A DNA stretch of 64,000 nt from Ceratotherium simum simum (lineage: Eukaryota > Chordata > Mammalia > Perissodactyla > Rhinocerotidae). How positions within the stretch are numbered: the stretch's first letter is position 1; each line of letters begins with the position of its first letter. Of the stretch, positions 24,436 to 35,865 are shown piece after piece. The DNA lies in the NCBI RefSeq assembly GCF_000283155.1, contig NW_004454159.1, positions 18,537,117-18,601,116 of the forward strand. The letters run 5' to 3'. The notes under the pieces were generated by a model. It was not told the DNA's origin. It searched no databases and saw only the letters and a program-made list of their open reading frames with translations. A program made the position numbers and the translations under genes.

Positions 24436-26309
24436 GAGTTTTCTGCCCTGCTCCCCCAGCTCCCACCGCCCCCCAGCCCTCCGTAAAATGCAGAGCAGCT
24501 GGAGGGAAAGAAAGGCATTTGTCCCCTTTGACTGGTGTGAAAAACGTGCTGCGGCATCAGCTCAGCAATAGGTTACGGAGTCTAGACTAAGTCCTTCCCA
24601 GATAAATGCTGTGCTGAGCGGCCCTGGCAAGAGCCATAATTCAGAAGCTGACAGCTTCTGGAAACTGCCCTCCAGCAGAAACCCATTGTAAACAAGCTGT
24701 CAAGCTTAAGGAGAATATGCTGTGAAAATGTCTTAGATAAACAAACACGGCGTCAGTGCCAGCCTGGCTCCTCAGAGAGCCTTCCTGGAAGGGCCTCCTG
24801 GGCACTGTGAAGAGGGACACGCACCTGCACTGCACACCCGAAAGTGCCTTTGGAGTTCCTTGCCGGCTTACGTGGCCACGAGGCCCCGTCTGGACACAAA
24901 CTTGGGGAGTTCTGCCTTCTGGAACCTGCTGTGTGGAAACGCAAGCGTCTAAGAGCCAGGAGGCCACGGCCACAGCCAACTCCACTCTGAGAGCTCAGGG
25001 GAGAGGTGCCCCAGAAACATCACTGTTCGTGTCACAAACCATTTGAAGTCTGTGCACAGACACCAAGAGAGCCAGATGAGAACTGAGTCTGCACTAAGCG
25101 TTAAGAGATTGTCCACGGTGGAATTCGTATTAGCCCCGGTTTAGAGGGCAGTGACCCACAGGAAGCCCCTCCATTCTCTGTCACTGCAACCAGTGCCCAG
25201 CACAGAAACTTGGGTTAAATCACAGACCGAAATGAATGAACAATCCGGTTCCTCCAGCTGACTCCCAGTCCCATGGGTTAATCATGTAAATTCTCGCTAT
25301 AAAGGGGAGAAACCTCCAATAGAATGCTGTCCGGCCAAGGTTCTCTGTGGGCTGGTTTAAACACCCCCAAACAGCCCAGGGCAGCCCGAGGGTGTTCACT
25401 GATCCTGTGCGGGGCATTTCTCTGAGTTGATTTACTCCCACACAGTCCTCTTCTCTTCCCCAGCGCAATCAGGGATCAGAGAGCTGGGCCCATTTTGGGG
25501 AATGCAACTTACAAAGCCCTGGCCCCATCAATATGCTTGGGTTGCACCATAACCTCCAGAGAGAAAGGGCAGAATAAAATTACATAATGAGAAGATTTCC
25601 CAAAGCCTGCTGTGACTTTACAGCAAACTTTGGGCCACAGCCTGTCACCTCCCTGACGGGGAGAGGTGGATGCTAATATATTCTAGCCCTCCTTGTGCCA
25701 CCCATGTGACCACAAGTCTGTACAGACCTTGCCCATGATAGGAGGTTAATAAATATCCTTGGATGAATAAATGAAAACACTTCAAGTAAACCATCCCAGA
25801 AGGAGTAGTAATTTTAAAATAGTGGCCTTGTGCTCTTTCTTCCTCCTCTCTCCTTAAAACCTTGGAAATTTAGGAAATATCTAAATGAAGTTCCCAAGGT
25901 TAATATTGCCATAGCTTCTTTTTGGCTTATGTTTGTTTTTTCTTCGCTGCCTCTTTACTTCTCTAAATCAAACCTCGTTTTTTCCTCTTCTATCCCGTTG
26001 CGGGGAGGGAGTGACTTGGAGCTCCTGGAGATGGAGCTGGCATTAACCCAGAGCAGTTGCAAGCCGTGGTCCCTCCTGTATTCTGCCCAACTTCCTTTAT
26101 TTTCCCTGATAAGGAGTCATCTTCATATGGTACTTTCTTCATATTGATTGAATTTGCCTGCAAACTGTGGTGGTTAACAGCAGTTAAGATAGATTAATGC
26201 ATAATAAGATCTTATTTGTTTGTCTAAACAAGTGGGCTGATTTTTGTGTTTTCTGGCCCAGGAACCAGGAGACCCACTAAATCGTTGACCACTTGTGTTC
26301 CTTGAAGGA

Positions 26310-26430
26310 GTGCTTCTCGGGCTTGAATGTACATGCAAATCACCTGGGGATCTTGTTAAACTGTATGCTCTGATTCCTTAGGTCTGGGTGGAGCCCCACA
26401 TTCTGATATTCTAAGGTGGTGCAGCCTGTG
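26310..26430 (+). repeat. MER5-like DNA transposon fragment
   Basis: Modules: GCTTGAATGTACATGCAAATC, ACCTGGGGATCTTGTTAAAC, GTCTGGGTGGAGCCCCACATTC. This is the MER5A/B order of a nonautonomous hAT-Charlie element. Confidence 0.7.
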
Positions 26431-26544
26431 AGAACGAGAGAAATAGCCCAACCTCTTTTTTGCCCCCTCGTTTCTCATATCTAAGGAGTGTCACAAAATT
26501 ATCGTCTCCTTTCCCATATTTAACACATCAGAAATAACAGGCCG

Positions 26545-26735
26545 AGAACACTAACGTGTGTGTCAGGCATTGTGCTAAGTGCTTTTTATGCATTATCTCA
26601 GATATCATTACTCACGTTTTGCAAACAAGGAAACTGAAGCTTGGAGACAGCAAACAAACCCTCCAAAGTCAGAGAGCCACTAGGTGGAGGATGGGGATTC
26701 AAGTCCCCTGTGCCTGGCCCCAGAGCTCGCGACCT
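26545..26735 (-). repeat. MIR SINE, antisense
   Basis: Modules in reverse MIR order: GTCAGGCATTGTGCTAAGTG, TTTTTATGCATTATCTCA, AAACAAGGAAACTGAAGCTT, GGATGGGGATTCAAGTCC. Confidence 0.8.
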
Positions 26736-27719
26736 GCTCCCTGTGCTATAGAAGAAGGTGCTGCCTGCCTGCACCCACAGCTACCTCTCTGCTTACCTAA
26801 TGCTGAGCATCATGGGGGAAGGGCCTCTCGACTTGAAATCCAGCTTTTCTGGAATATTTCCAGATTCCAGACTTCTTGTACTGCCGGAGCTCTTCATTAG
26901 TAATTGTCTATGTTCTACCTCTTCCTGCCCTTGGCCCTGAGCAGCAGGCTTTCCAGCCTGCCTCCCTTACGTTCATGAGTAGCACCAAGCAGCAGCAGGA
27001 CAGAATAGAAATCAGAGAATCAAGTTTAAAAAAAAAAAAAAAGGGGAACGAAAAAAACCCTGATCCACTTTGGCATGTTCAGGGCTTTTTGGAGAAAAGC
27101 ACATCTGTGTGAGTTTAAAAGCTTGTATTTTCGTACCCAAATCTCTCTGGCACTCAGCCTGTGGCATCTGCTTTCTAGCCTCAGAAATTTGAGCGAGCAG
27201 CCTTGAATGTCATGATCCTGCCATGAAGACTAACAGGCCCTTTCTGATCAAGGGCCTACACTCTCCTCCATTTCCAGAAACACTAAGCTCAAATCATTGG
27301 GCAGCCCACTCTCTGACCACCATGGACCTTCTACTGGGGTCAACGCAGCCCACCCACCCCAGATGGTTAAACAGCCCATAGCTGGGTAATTTGTCACCCT
27401 AAGCTTATGGGCACCTTCCTTCTCAGCACTTACCTGGTCATCTGGATGCACTCAAACTGGAACCTACCCTAATTTTAAAGGCAGTTTGTGTACCTTTGAA
27501 AGTACAGACTCTGAATTTCCTGGGCAGTCCATCAGTGCTTTATGGCAGCCTTCTCCAAAACAAACCACAGATGTAAGCCTCTCATTCCAGTATATTTACA
27601 TGAGAAGGAAACGCTTTTGGGGCACAGTTATGTCACAATTGACCATGGGTTTACTGTTGTGTATTATGTAAGAGAGACTTCTGTCTGAAGCAGGGTTGCA
27701 ATCAGAAAGTGTAGGATAC

Positions 27720-27850
27720 TTATTTACTCATCCATTCACTCAGCAAACTTCTGAGCAACTTCCTAATTGCCAGACGCTGTGATAGGTGCTGGGCATGCAA
27801 AGATGAATATGACAGAAGCCCTGCTCTGGAAGCTTCTAGTGCAGAGAGAG
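27720..27850 (+). repeat. Ancient repeat fragment, 5' module
   Basis: TCATCCATTCACTCAGCAAAC, TGATAGGTGCTGGGCATGCAA and GCCCTGCTCTGGAAGCTTCTAG follow the same 5' module order as the starts of the copies at 12125, 14515 and 62030. Confidence 0.5.
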
Positions 27851-28636
27851 AGAGAAACAAGGATGGTGAGGTACAGGGTACTTGATGCCATGCTGAGGTA
27901 GGCACAAGGTGCTGTGGATGCCCATGGAAGTCGCACCTAACCCAGCCTGAGGCTCAGGAAGAACTTATTAGGGGAGTGGGTGCCCACGCCAAAGCTTCCT
28001 CACTGGAAGCCATAAAATGCTGGAGCTGGAGGCAATTGGGTATCACACATCGGGGCCACCAAGTACAGTTGTGCAGGTTGTCCACAGCACAGTATGAGGA
28101 GTACCCTTCCTCTCATAGTCAGTGTAAATGGGGTCCTTTGAGTTGTAGAACATCCAGCATTCAGAAGTACCTGAAGCCCTAGCATCCCTCTCATTTAAGA
28201 GAGAGGAATCTGTGGGTCCAGAAAGGCACATTGCCCACAACTGGGCAAGGGCTGGCGCTGTACCCACTCTGCCCTGCTGCCTCCAGCCAACCTTCTTCAC
28301 AACTGATGGTTTGGGGCCCAAACATCACTCCCCCGAAAATAAATCCAAACTCAGAAGGAACCTCATTTCCATGTATACCCTGATTTTACCCAACACGAGG
28401 AGGAATGAAGGAAGCCACCACGGGCTCCCTGCCCACGGTCCACATGTGGGGTCTTGGGTTGGTGCCCAATCTGCCCCCCAACTCAGCTGCTGGCTAGAGC
28501 AGCTTCACCCAGTGTTCTCCCCCCACCTTACTGCTGCCAGCTGTTTGGAGCTGTTTTAAATGACATATTTGTTTCTTGGATTGATTATCAGCTTCTGCTC
28601 ACCTGAAATCCCTTATTTTTCCTCTCCTAACCTCAG

Positions 28637-28795
28637 GTGTCATTTAGGTACCACTGTCGATTGTACAACGAATGGCGTCGGACCAATCAGAGGGTGATTC
28701 TCCTCATTCCAAAGTCTGTCAACGTACCTTCCAACCAGCAGTCCTTGCTGGGCCTCCATTCTGTCAAGAGGAACTCAAAGGAGACAATCGTTTGA
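28637..28795 (+). CDS. MARCHF3: MARCHF3 terminal coding exon (cytosolic tail, PDZ-type end)
   Basis: This last coding exon has 52 codons plus TGA. It is spliced from position 22340 across a 6296-base intron, in phase 0, after a CT-rich tract ending CCTCAG. It starts VSFRYHCRLYNEWRRTNQRV, a juxtamembrane stretch shared by MARCH2 and MARCH3. The tail continues through ILLIPKSVNVPSNQQSLL and ends NSKETIV. The final four residues ETIV fit a class I PDZ ligand (S/T-x-hydrophobic), which this family is known to use for trafficking and partner choice. As I recall, human MARCH3 ends ETVV, so the third-from-window-end change would be conservative. Together the two exons give 122 residues, which fits the C-terminal half of a protein of about 253 residues. 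Confidence 0.94.
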   Translation: MSFRYHCRLYNEWRRTNQRVILLIPKSVNVPSNQQSLLGLHSVKRNSKETIV

Positions 28796-29560
28796 TATTT
28801 GTGTGGTTGGTTGGTTGACTCATTGTTTGGGGTCTGGAAGTTTCTGCACTGGGGCCATGCACTGAGCCACCCCCAAACCCTTCCTTAAGCCTGTGGGTCT
28901 AAGAACATCCAGAGCCGTGTTAGCACATCATCCTGAGCAACGAACTCTGCCAGAAGAAAGCAAACGCTATTTTACTTCAAATCATGGATGCTGCAATCAT
29001 ATGATATTTGCTAAGCTGCCAAACATGTTTATTTAGCAGATACTGTATGGAATTTTCTGAACACCTCTTTAACAGATGAGGAAGGTTGTCCTGCTAAAGA
29101 TGCAATTCAATTCTTCCTTTTTTATTACTATTTCAAATATATATATATTAAACTTAGATGATAATCAAAATTGAAAAGCCAATGTTAAAACTGGTTTCTT
29201 GGTTTGGATGGGTTTTGTTGGGGTTAGCTTATTTGTTTTCTGGTTCCTACTGTAGATTCTTTGGGGTATTTGATAGCCTGAATGGTCTTTTTCATCTCTT
29301 TTATGTCCCTTACTCAAGGGGACAGCATAACAACTGCAGAACAAGTCATATTTGGAGAATGTTTTGTACTAAACTTCATTGAATTATTCAGTTTTTAAAG
29401 GAAAAAAAGGCGTGGCAACTCTCCCCACAGTGAGCTGTTTATTTAAATTTCGTTAAGGAGAAAAAAAAAATTATGGTGAGAAGCACGCTACTTTCAACTT
29501 GTTTGGTACTGACAGCTGATAGAAGCTATTTTCTAATAATAAATATCCAGTGTGTGAAAG
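28796..29560 (+). other. MARCHF3: MARCHF3 3' untranslated region
   Basis: This AT-rich sequence follows the TGA and runs to the first well-placed AATAAA. The 3' boundary is inferred from the signal at 29538-29543; transcript data would be needed to fix it. It contains a TATATATATA run near 29139-29148 and several poly-T runs. No mobile element was recognised inside it. Confidence 0.6.
29538..29543 (+). terminator. MARCHF3: Candidate poly(A) signal of MARCHF3
   Basis: A canonical AATAAA lies about 740 bases after the stop codon. A GTGTGTG-containing stretch about 10-15 bases later could serve as a GT-rich downstream element. Use of this site is inferred. Confidence 0.5.
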
Positions 29561-32500
29561 ACAAACCCCACTGATTGCAATACTTTTTTTTAATCATAAA
29601 AACCTGTGAAGTTTCCCAAAGTAGATTTTAAAAAAGAGGAAAAGCGAAAAGGTTGGTGTTCTTACTCCCATCTCATTGAGTGCCCGTCTCGATTCTGCAT
29701 TCACGATGAATTGGAGGATCATTAGACATTTCTAGGAACCCTGGACCTGTTTTGCATATCAATTAGCATTCCCATTGCTCTATTGAATTTCTAGCTTGAC
29801 AGGTAGATGTGGCAAAAAAGCCTGTCCTAGCAGTCTAAGACCCCTTTGTCTGATTTTCAGAAGCCCTACACAGTGCCTTCCCCCAGCCATGAGCCAATTC
29901 TGTCACAGGCTGAAATAGACTTTTTCTAAGGGCTTCGTGTCCCTCTTTTGTCCGTCGCAGTGTAAAGGGTCTAAACCGCACCCTGCGTTCGCATGTTCAC
30001 TGGAGCCGGGGAGCAGACCTGTCGTCTGAGGAAAGCACTTGCTCGGGTTGGCGCTCAGCCTCCCGCAGTCTACCCCTCCACCCACACGCCGGGAGGAGGA
30101 GGCGGAGGCGGAGCCCAGCTTTGGGGAATGCTTAAAATACGGATTTCTAGAACATGACCCACATTCCAAATATCACTCCAGCGTCTGCCTTATGCTCCCC
30201 AAGTGGGAGAGAGGAAAGTGCAAAGGAACAGGCAGTGAGGAGAGTAACGATTTTTGTCTGCAGATTGATCAAGCTGATGCAGTTTCACCTTTGTCTGCAG
30301 AGCCCTCCATCCACAGACTGCTCCCCACGCTGCCTGGGGAGGGAAACAGCTGTACCACTCTCCACTGCAAGACTCAGATGTGCTTTATGGCTTGTGACAA
30401 TAGATTTCCTCCCCAATACGCTTCACTCCCACACTTCAATTCCAGTAATATACGTCTCAGCCCTTCTGTTTATTCGGCCCTGTCACCCCTCTGGGCTGTC
30501 ATTAGCTGCACCACCATCAACCGTTTCTTAATTGACCTTTTTAAAATGCTGGACACCACTGGCTGCATGCAGCTGTCACACATTAAATTTCCGGAGCCAA
30601 GAGTCCAACTTGGTAGCTTGTGGATTGCAGCCCTGTAATACAGTTGATAAATGACGTCCAACCAGCCTTGGTCCCTGAGCTGTCAGGTGAACCAGTGACA
30701 CCTCCCCACTGAATGGCACAAACATTCATGAGAGGACCATACCCTTTCTCCTCCCGGCTTCCTCCATGAATTAAGGAAGCAGCAGATTCCCAGGATCATT
30801 TCCTGTTGGCATTGGCTACAGAGAATTCCTGCCGTCTTGGTCCATGAGATGAGATATAGTGATGCGAAATACTGAAGGCAGGCAGCTCGCTGGGGCTTCT
30901 GCACTGGGAAGGTTGGCGGTTAGTACTGTGCCTGTGCCATGTCTCTTTCCCCCGTATTTGCATCCCCACCCTGGGAAATAAAGCAGAGTCCAAACGCAAG
31001 GATTAGGTTGCATGTGCGGTGGTGGGCAGGACAGTCCCGGCCTCCCGGAGTAGCATCATGCCTCCCTTCCCAGGCCTCCAACTTGGGACCTCCTGTGAGG
31101 GACTCCGTGCTCCGTCAGCACCAGGGCTCATCTGAGATTCTGAAAGTTGTTGGAGGACACGTCATCCTTTCTTGGCCCTTTAACCCTGACGTCGTTCAAG
31201 GTGGGAGAGTGTAGGGAACTGAGCGTATGCACTAAGGCACCAGCCCAGAGGGCAGGAGGCAGGCGGGGCTGCAGTCCAGGCTCCACGTCTGTCACCAACC
31301 ATGCTGCATCTCCCTGGAAGCAGGGCTGCCTTTTGCTAACTGGTGCGAAGGTGCTGCACAGGTTACCAGCAGCCCTGCTGATTGTCCTCTTTCTTTGTGA
31401 AAGATCAAGAATGAAGCAGGGAGAGGAAGAAGGAGGGGCAGGGAAGGGATTCTGGTGGTTCACTGCTTCCCTTCCTCTACTCCTTGCACAGTCCTCTCTC
31501 ATCTGCGCTCTTGCTGCGTCCTCTCCTGACCATTTGTCTTGAGAATACTAGGTAGAGACAAGGGTGCATCCCAGGGAAGCCAGAGGGGGAAACTGACAGC
31601 TGACACAAGTCCAGCGTGCTCTTGCCTGCCCCATGTGTGCATGCGCGTGTGTCTGCGTGTTTTCATTCAGGGCCAGGACAGAGAACACAGAGCGGCACAC
31701 AAATTCTACAGCTCCTCAGAGAACTGAGCCGACACACAGAGGAGCTGTAAAACTCAATTTAGGCAAAATAAATGGCATGACTTGGAAGTTACTTGTACTT
31801 GTCTTTCGTGTCCTGGTCTCCATTCCCAGTGCCCTGAGTGCCCTGGATTGTCACTTTCAGCTGGGCTGCAGCCACAGTCATTTCATTTGCAGTGAAAGTA
31901 ACTCATCTGGGGGCGTAGAGGAGCCCCAGGAGAAAATGGAAGTGAGACAGCAGCCGGCTATCTGCACTTGGCCAGTGGCCAGCTGAAGGTTCCATTTCCT
32001 CCCCGGGGCTCTTTGTTCCCTTCTTGGCACTGATCCACCCGGCCCGGGTCTGTCTCGGCCCCCCTGACACCACACAGCTCACAGAGCGGGCATGGTGTGC
32101 ACAAAAATGTTGTCTTCAGCCTGTCCTCACCAGGGAGTGTCCCCAAGCTGAAAAAATTAAGGATGAAAGACATGTAGAAAGGGAAATCAGCACATACCTC
32201 CTTTCCACTTTAATCCAGAGTGTTCCCAGAAGCTACCTGAAGATCAGCCAGACAGCTTGTAGCCCTAGCACCGGATGAGAAATAGGGTGTGATTCTGAAG
32301 CCTTACCTGGGATGGGAGGTGGGCCAGCTAGTGGGGACAGGGCTCAGGATTATTTAGGGCAAGAGATTGGGACAAGGATGGATCTGGCTGGATGCCATCC
32401 CTCCGCCAAGCATGTGGAGGATCCAGCAGGCTGCTGCCAGTGAGGCCTGGTGCTGTGGAGGCTGGAGTGGTGACAAGTCGGCTCTCCAGATAGTGATGCC

Positions 32501-32689
32501 TGGGCAACTGCAGACGCTCTCCACATGTGTCAGTTCTGCAGAAATACGCAGGCTGTTATGTTCTACCATCTACCTTTTTGGCTTTACAGAAGTCTCAGTG
32601 TCTAGGAGTTGGCTTTGGGGCATAGAGCCTTTCCCTTGCCATTTAATTGTTCTGGGGTGAGTCTGGCTCTTTGCTTCCCAGTGCGATAG
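29561..32689. other. Intergenic, no recognised repeat or exon
   Basis: This lies just past the MARCHF3 poly(A) site. It is largely free of recognisable repeats and holds a GC-rich patch near 30030-30130. Frames of 199 and 131 codons (30039-30638, 31147-31542) have no protein signature. It may contain conserved noncoding elements, which cannot be judged without comparison. Confidence 0.5.
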
Positions 32690-32850
32690 GACGGGAGAGA
32701 CCCAGCTATGAGTCAGACTACCTGGGTTTGAACCTGGCTCTGCACTGTCTCAGCTGCTGATTGTGGACCTATCTAAGCCTCAGTTTTTGCCTCTGTAAAA
32801 TGGGGATAATACCTACCTCAGACGGTCCTTGTAGAATTTGTAGGGCTTCC
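32690..32850 (+). repeat. MIR SINE
   Basis: Modules: AGTCAGACTACCTGGGTTTG, AACCTGGCTCTGCACTGTC, AAGCCTCAGTTTTTGCCTC, GTAAAATGGGGATAATACC. Confidence 0.88.
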
Positions 32851-33609
32851 CTCCCAGTAGTTCATGAATGAAAGGCGTTGCCCTTCCCTCCCCTTCCTTC
32901 CACTCACTGTTGCTAATGTCTGGGTTATTTCCCCTAGCTTGTGTTTTGGCAAATGACTTTGATAAACAATTTGAAGGACCACAAACAAAGAGTTTTAAAT
33001 CCTTTTCAAAAAGAAGAAGGATTAATTTTAAATAATCAGTAGATATTTATTGAGCACACTGTGCTTGGGAGTAAAAAGAATTGTAAGGGACCCTTCCGGA
33101 GGTTGAAATTACTGACTTGATTGAGATCTTTGAATTCTGTGTAGATTTCAATTATCCTGGCATTTCCTGAGACTGGAGCCTATGGCTAATTGAGAATTCA
33201 TCACCGATAAAAAAAAAATTTGCTGGTTCTGGATCTAGTGCTACAGAGGAAAACAAATACAGTTCCATCAGTTGTCTGCGTTCCCAGAAATGAGGGACTC
33301 ATGAGTCACTGAGCTCATACATCTAGTGCCTGCTTGGAGGCTCTGAATTCTGTGCACAGAGACAGCAGAAGGAGATCGGCTCTGGGAGCCGTGCTTCATT
33401 CTGAGAAGCTCTCCTTTCTGAACACACTTTTCACCTATTGGAGCCATAGTTACCCTGTCAAGGAAGTGAATATATGGACCCTATCAGAGGTTTTATTTTA
33501 GCTTCTTTGTGGGCACCAGGTGCAAAGAATTGAGTTAATCATACATTTCAGTCCATGACACACTTTCTATCACCATTAGCCTATATGGGTCCCTGTTCTA
33601 TTTTATTCC

Positions 33610-34245
33610 ACAAGTATGTACATTGTGCCAGGCGTTTGCCATGAGCCATGTGCTATTCAGCACTTTGAAAATTACCTCCTTTAATCCTCACAACGACCTC
33701 GTCTATTGCTGCCTGGCAAACCACCCCACAATTTAGTGGGCTAAACCAACCGCTTTATTGCATCTCACTATTCCGTGGGTTGACTCAGGCTCCCTTGGGT
33801 GGTCCCTGGGCAGTGCCTCTTCTGGTCGTACTTGGGTGTCTCAGACAGTCAGATGGCCCAAGTGCTCTTCCTGTGGCCTGTCTCTCAGCTTCAAGGGCCC
33901 CTCTCTTTCCATGGCAGCTCAGGGCTCCAAGAGGGAAGAAACTTCTGTCCTGCTTCATGCCTGGGCTTGGATGTCCCACAAGGTCACCTCCTCACAGCCT
34001 ATTGGTCAAAGCAGTCACAGGCCCAGCCTCATGAAGGGAGGAGCTGCTTGCACACACGCAGAAGGGCAGAACTGAGGCCATCTTTCGAGATTAGCTCCCA
34101 GACCCTTTTTACAGATGGAGAAGCTTAACCAGAGAGGTTAACTTACCTGCCCAAGGTAACAGAGCTAGCAAGGGGCAGAGCTGGGATTCAGACCCAGGTG
34201 CTCGAGTCCATGCCCTTAATCACTATGCTCTGATGCCTCTCAGCT
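33610..34245 (-). repeat. MIR SINE, antisense, split by another element
   Basis: The first part (about 33610-33700) has ACATTGTGCCAGGCGTTTGC and CCTTTAATCCTCACAACGACC. The second (about 34103-34245) has TTTTTACAGATGGAGAAGCTT, CAAGGTAACAGAGCTAGCAAG and GGGATTCAGACCCAGGTG. They join into one reverse MIR around a ~400-base insert. Confidence 0.8.
33701..34102 (+). mobile_element. Unnamed interspersed insert within MIR
   Basis: It starts GCTGCCTGGCAAACCACCCC ACAATTTAGTGGGCTAAACC and includes CTATTGGTCAAAGCAGTCAC. Similar modules occur in a common mammalian repeat whose class I cannot fix. Several overlapping 60-109 codon frames here are by-products. Confidence 0.5.
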
Positions 34246-34329
34246 TCTAGTTTTATAATATTTTCCCCTTCATCCATAATCTCCACTCTCATCTCCTTCC
34301 TCCATTAGGCACCCACGCTAATATATTTG

Positions 34330-35534
34330 ATAGATAAACTGAATACGTATATAGCTTTGCAAAACATTGTTTTGTGAGTGTCTTAATTTACATGACATAT
34401 TATGCTATAAATCTCATTCTTTTTTTTCCCCACCTAACACTATGTTTTTAAGATCTATCCATGTTACTGCATGTGTATCTAGCTCATTGCTTCTAATGGC
34501 TGCTTGGGATTCCATTTCACTTTTCTTTTCCCCTAAATGTTGCCTGCAACTCCCAGACCCTACAACAGTGATGGACATCTCCTCCTCGCCTCCTTCAGTC
34601 CTGTGGGAGAGTTCCTCTGGGCTAGTATCCGTCAGTGGGAATGCTGGGTCACAGGATGTTGACAAATTTAATTTCACTGTGGTAGTCTTATTCTCCAGAA
34701 GGACTCTAGCCCTTTAGACACTCCCAGTAGTGGCTGAGTCTCCACCTCCTTTCCTACACTAGCTATTATTTATTGGTTCGTTTCCAGCCAAACTGATAGT
34801 GTAAACCTATGCCTTATTGCTTATATCTGCTCAGATTTACACTTCTCTATTTTCCTATTGGGTTTGCTGTCTTTTCCTTTTCAGTGTCTCTAGTCAGGTT
34901 GACATACTGCAAAGTCTTTCATCTGTTCCACTCTCTCTTCACTTTGTCTATGGTTTACTGTGTTGAACAGAAATCCTTAACTTTGACATAGCCACATCTG
35001 TTTTTCCTTATGTGGTTTGTCCCATAAGTGGTCATATTTAAGTTTTAGAAGTCCTTTCTCATTCCAGAATCACAAAGATAGTCTCCCATATTTTCTCCCT
35101 TTAGCTTTACAGTTTTATGCGTCACCCTTAGGCCTTCAATCTACCTGGAGTTCACCTCTGTATGTGATATAAGGTAGGGATCCGACTTTATCTCCCTAAC
35201 TTTAGGCATTTTTCCATCACTACACGAACAATCTAAACAATCTCCCCTTTCCTCATTCATTTGTGGTGTCGCCTGTCCCGTATGTCCAGTTCCATATAAA
35301 CATGAGTCTGCTTTCTCATACTCCACCTATGGCTTTAATCTATCTCCCTATGCCTGCATAACCTCACTGTTTTTCTTACTGTAGCTTCATGGTGTCTCAA
35401 TATCTAGTGGAATGAGCACCTCCTCCCATCCCCTGCCTACTTCACTCTACTTTTTTTCAAAATTGACTTCATTATTTGTGGACAAGCTTTTTGTTCCTGT
35501 GTATAAATTTTAGAATAGTTTTGTTCAGTCATTT
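34330..35534 (-). mobile_element. Old L1, antisense, segment 1
   Basis: The reverse of L1 3'UTR and late ORF2: AAGATCTATCCATGTTACTG, TGGGAATGCTGGGTCACAGG, GTATGTGATATAAGGTAGGGAT and TTACTGTAGCTTCATGGTG, in that order. The element is interrupted at 35535 by an ERE and continues at 35866. Confidence 0.8.
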
Positions 35535-35548
35535 AAAAGGTCTTGATG

Positions 35549-35851
35549 ACGGGCCGGCCCCGTGGCTTAGCGGTTAAGTACTCGCGCTCCACTACTGGCG
35601 GCCCAGGATCGGATCCCAGGCGTGCACCGACGCACTGCCTCTCCGGCCATGCTGAGGCGGCGTCCCACATACAGCAGCTAGAAGGATGTGCAACTACGAC
35701 ATACAACTATCTACTGGGGCTTTGGAAAAAGGAGGAGGATTGGCAATAGATGTTAGCTCAGAGCCGGTCTTCCTCAGCAAAAAGAGGAGAATTAGCATGG
35801 ATGTTAGCTCAGGGCTGATCTTCCTCACAAAAAAATAAAAATAAAAAAAAT
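35549..35851 (+). mobile_element. ERE1-type SINE with 14 bp duplication
   Basis: The head GGGCCGGCCCCGTGGCTTAG starts a few bases into the element and box B is GATCGGATCCC. The copy carries two repeats of the TGTTAGCTCAG module before the A-rich tail. AAAAGGTCTTGATG flanks it at 35535-35548 and 35852-35865, perfectly. It lies inside the old antisense L1. Confidence 0.95.
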
Positions 35852-35865
35852 AAAAGGTCTTGATG

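Larger units (their letters stand above)
22341..28636 (+). other. MARCHF3: MARCHF3 last intron
   Basis: The intron is bounded by GTAAGT and CCTCAG. It contains an alternating CG/TG tract at 22488-22524, two sense MIR relics (23690-23850, 24195-24435), a MER5-like fragment (26310-26430), an antisense MIR (26545-26735), an A-tract at 27008-27022 and an L2-like end near 25705-25780. I recognise no repeat between about 24440 and 25700. No further coding exon was seen. Confidence 0.85.

Noticed and set aside
30039..30638. A 199-codon open frame past the MARCHF3 3' end
   Set aside because: It shows no domain and its start has no promoter context. A second 125-codon frame overlaps it, which points to chance openness.
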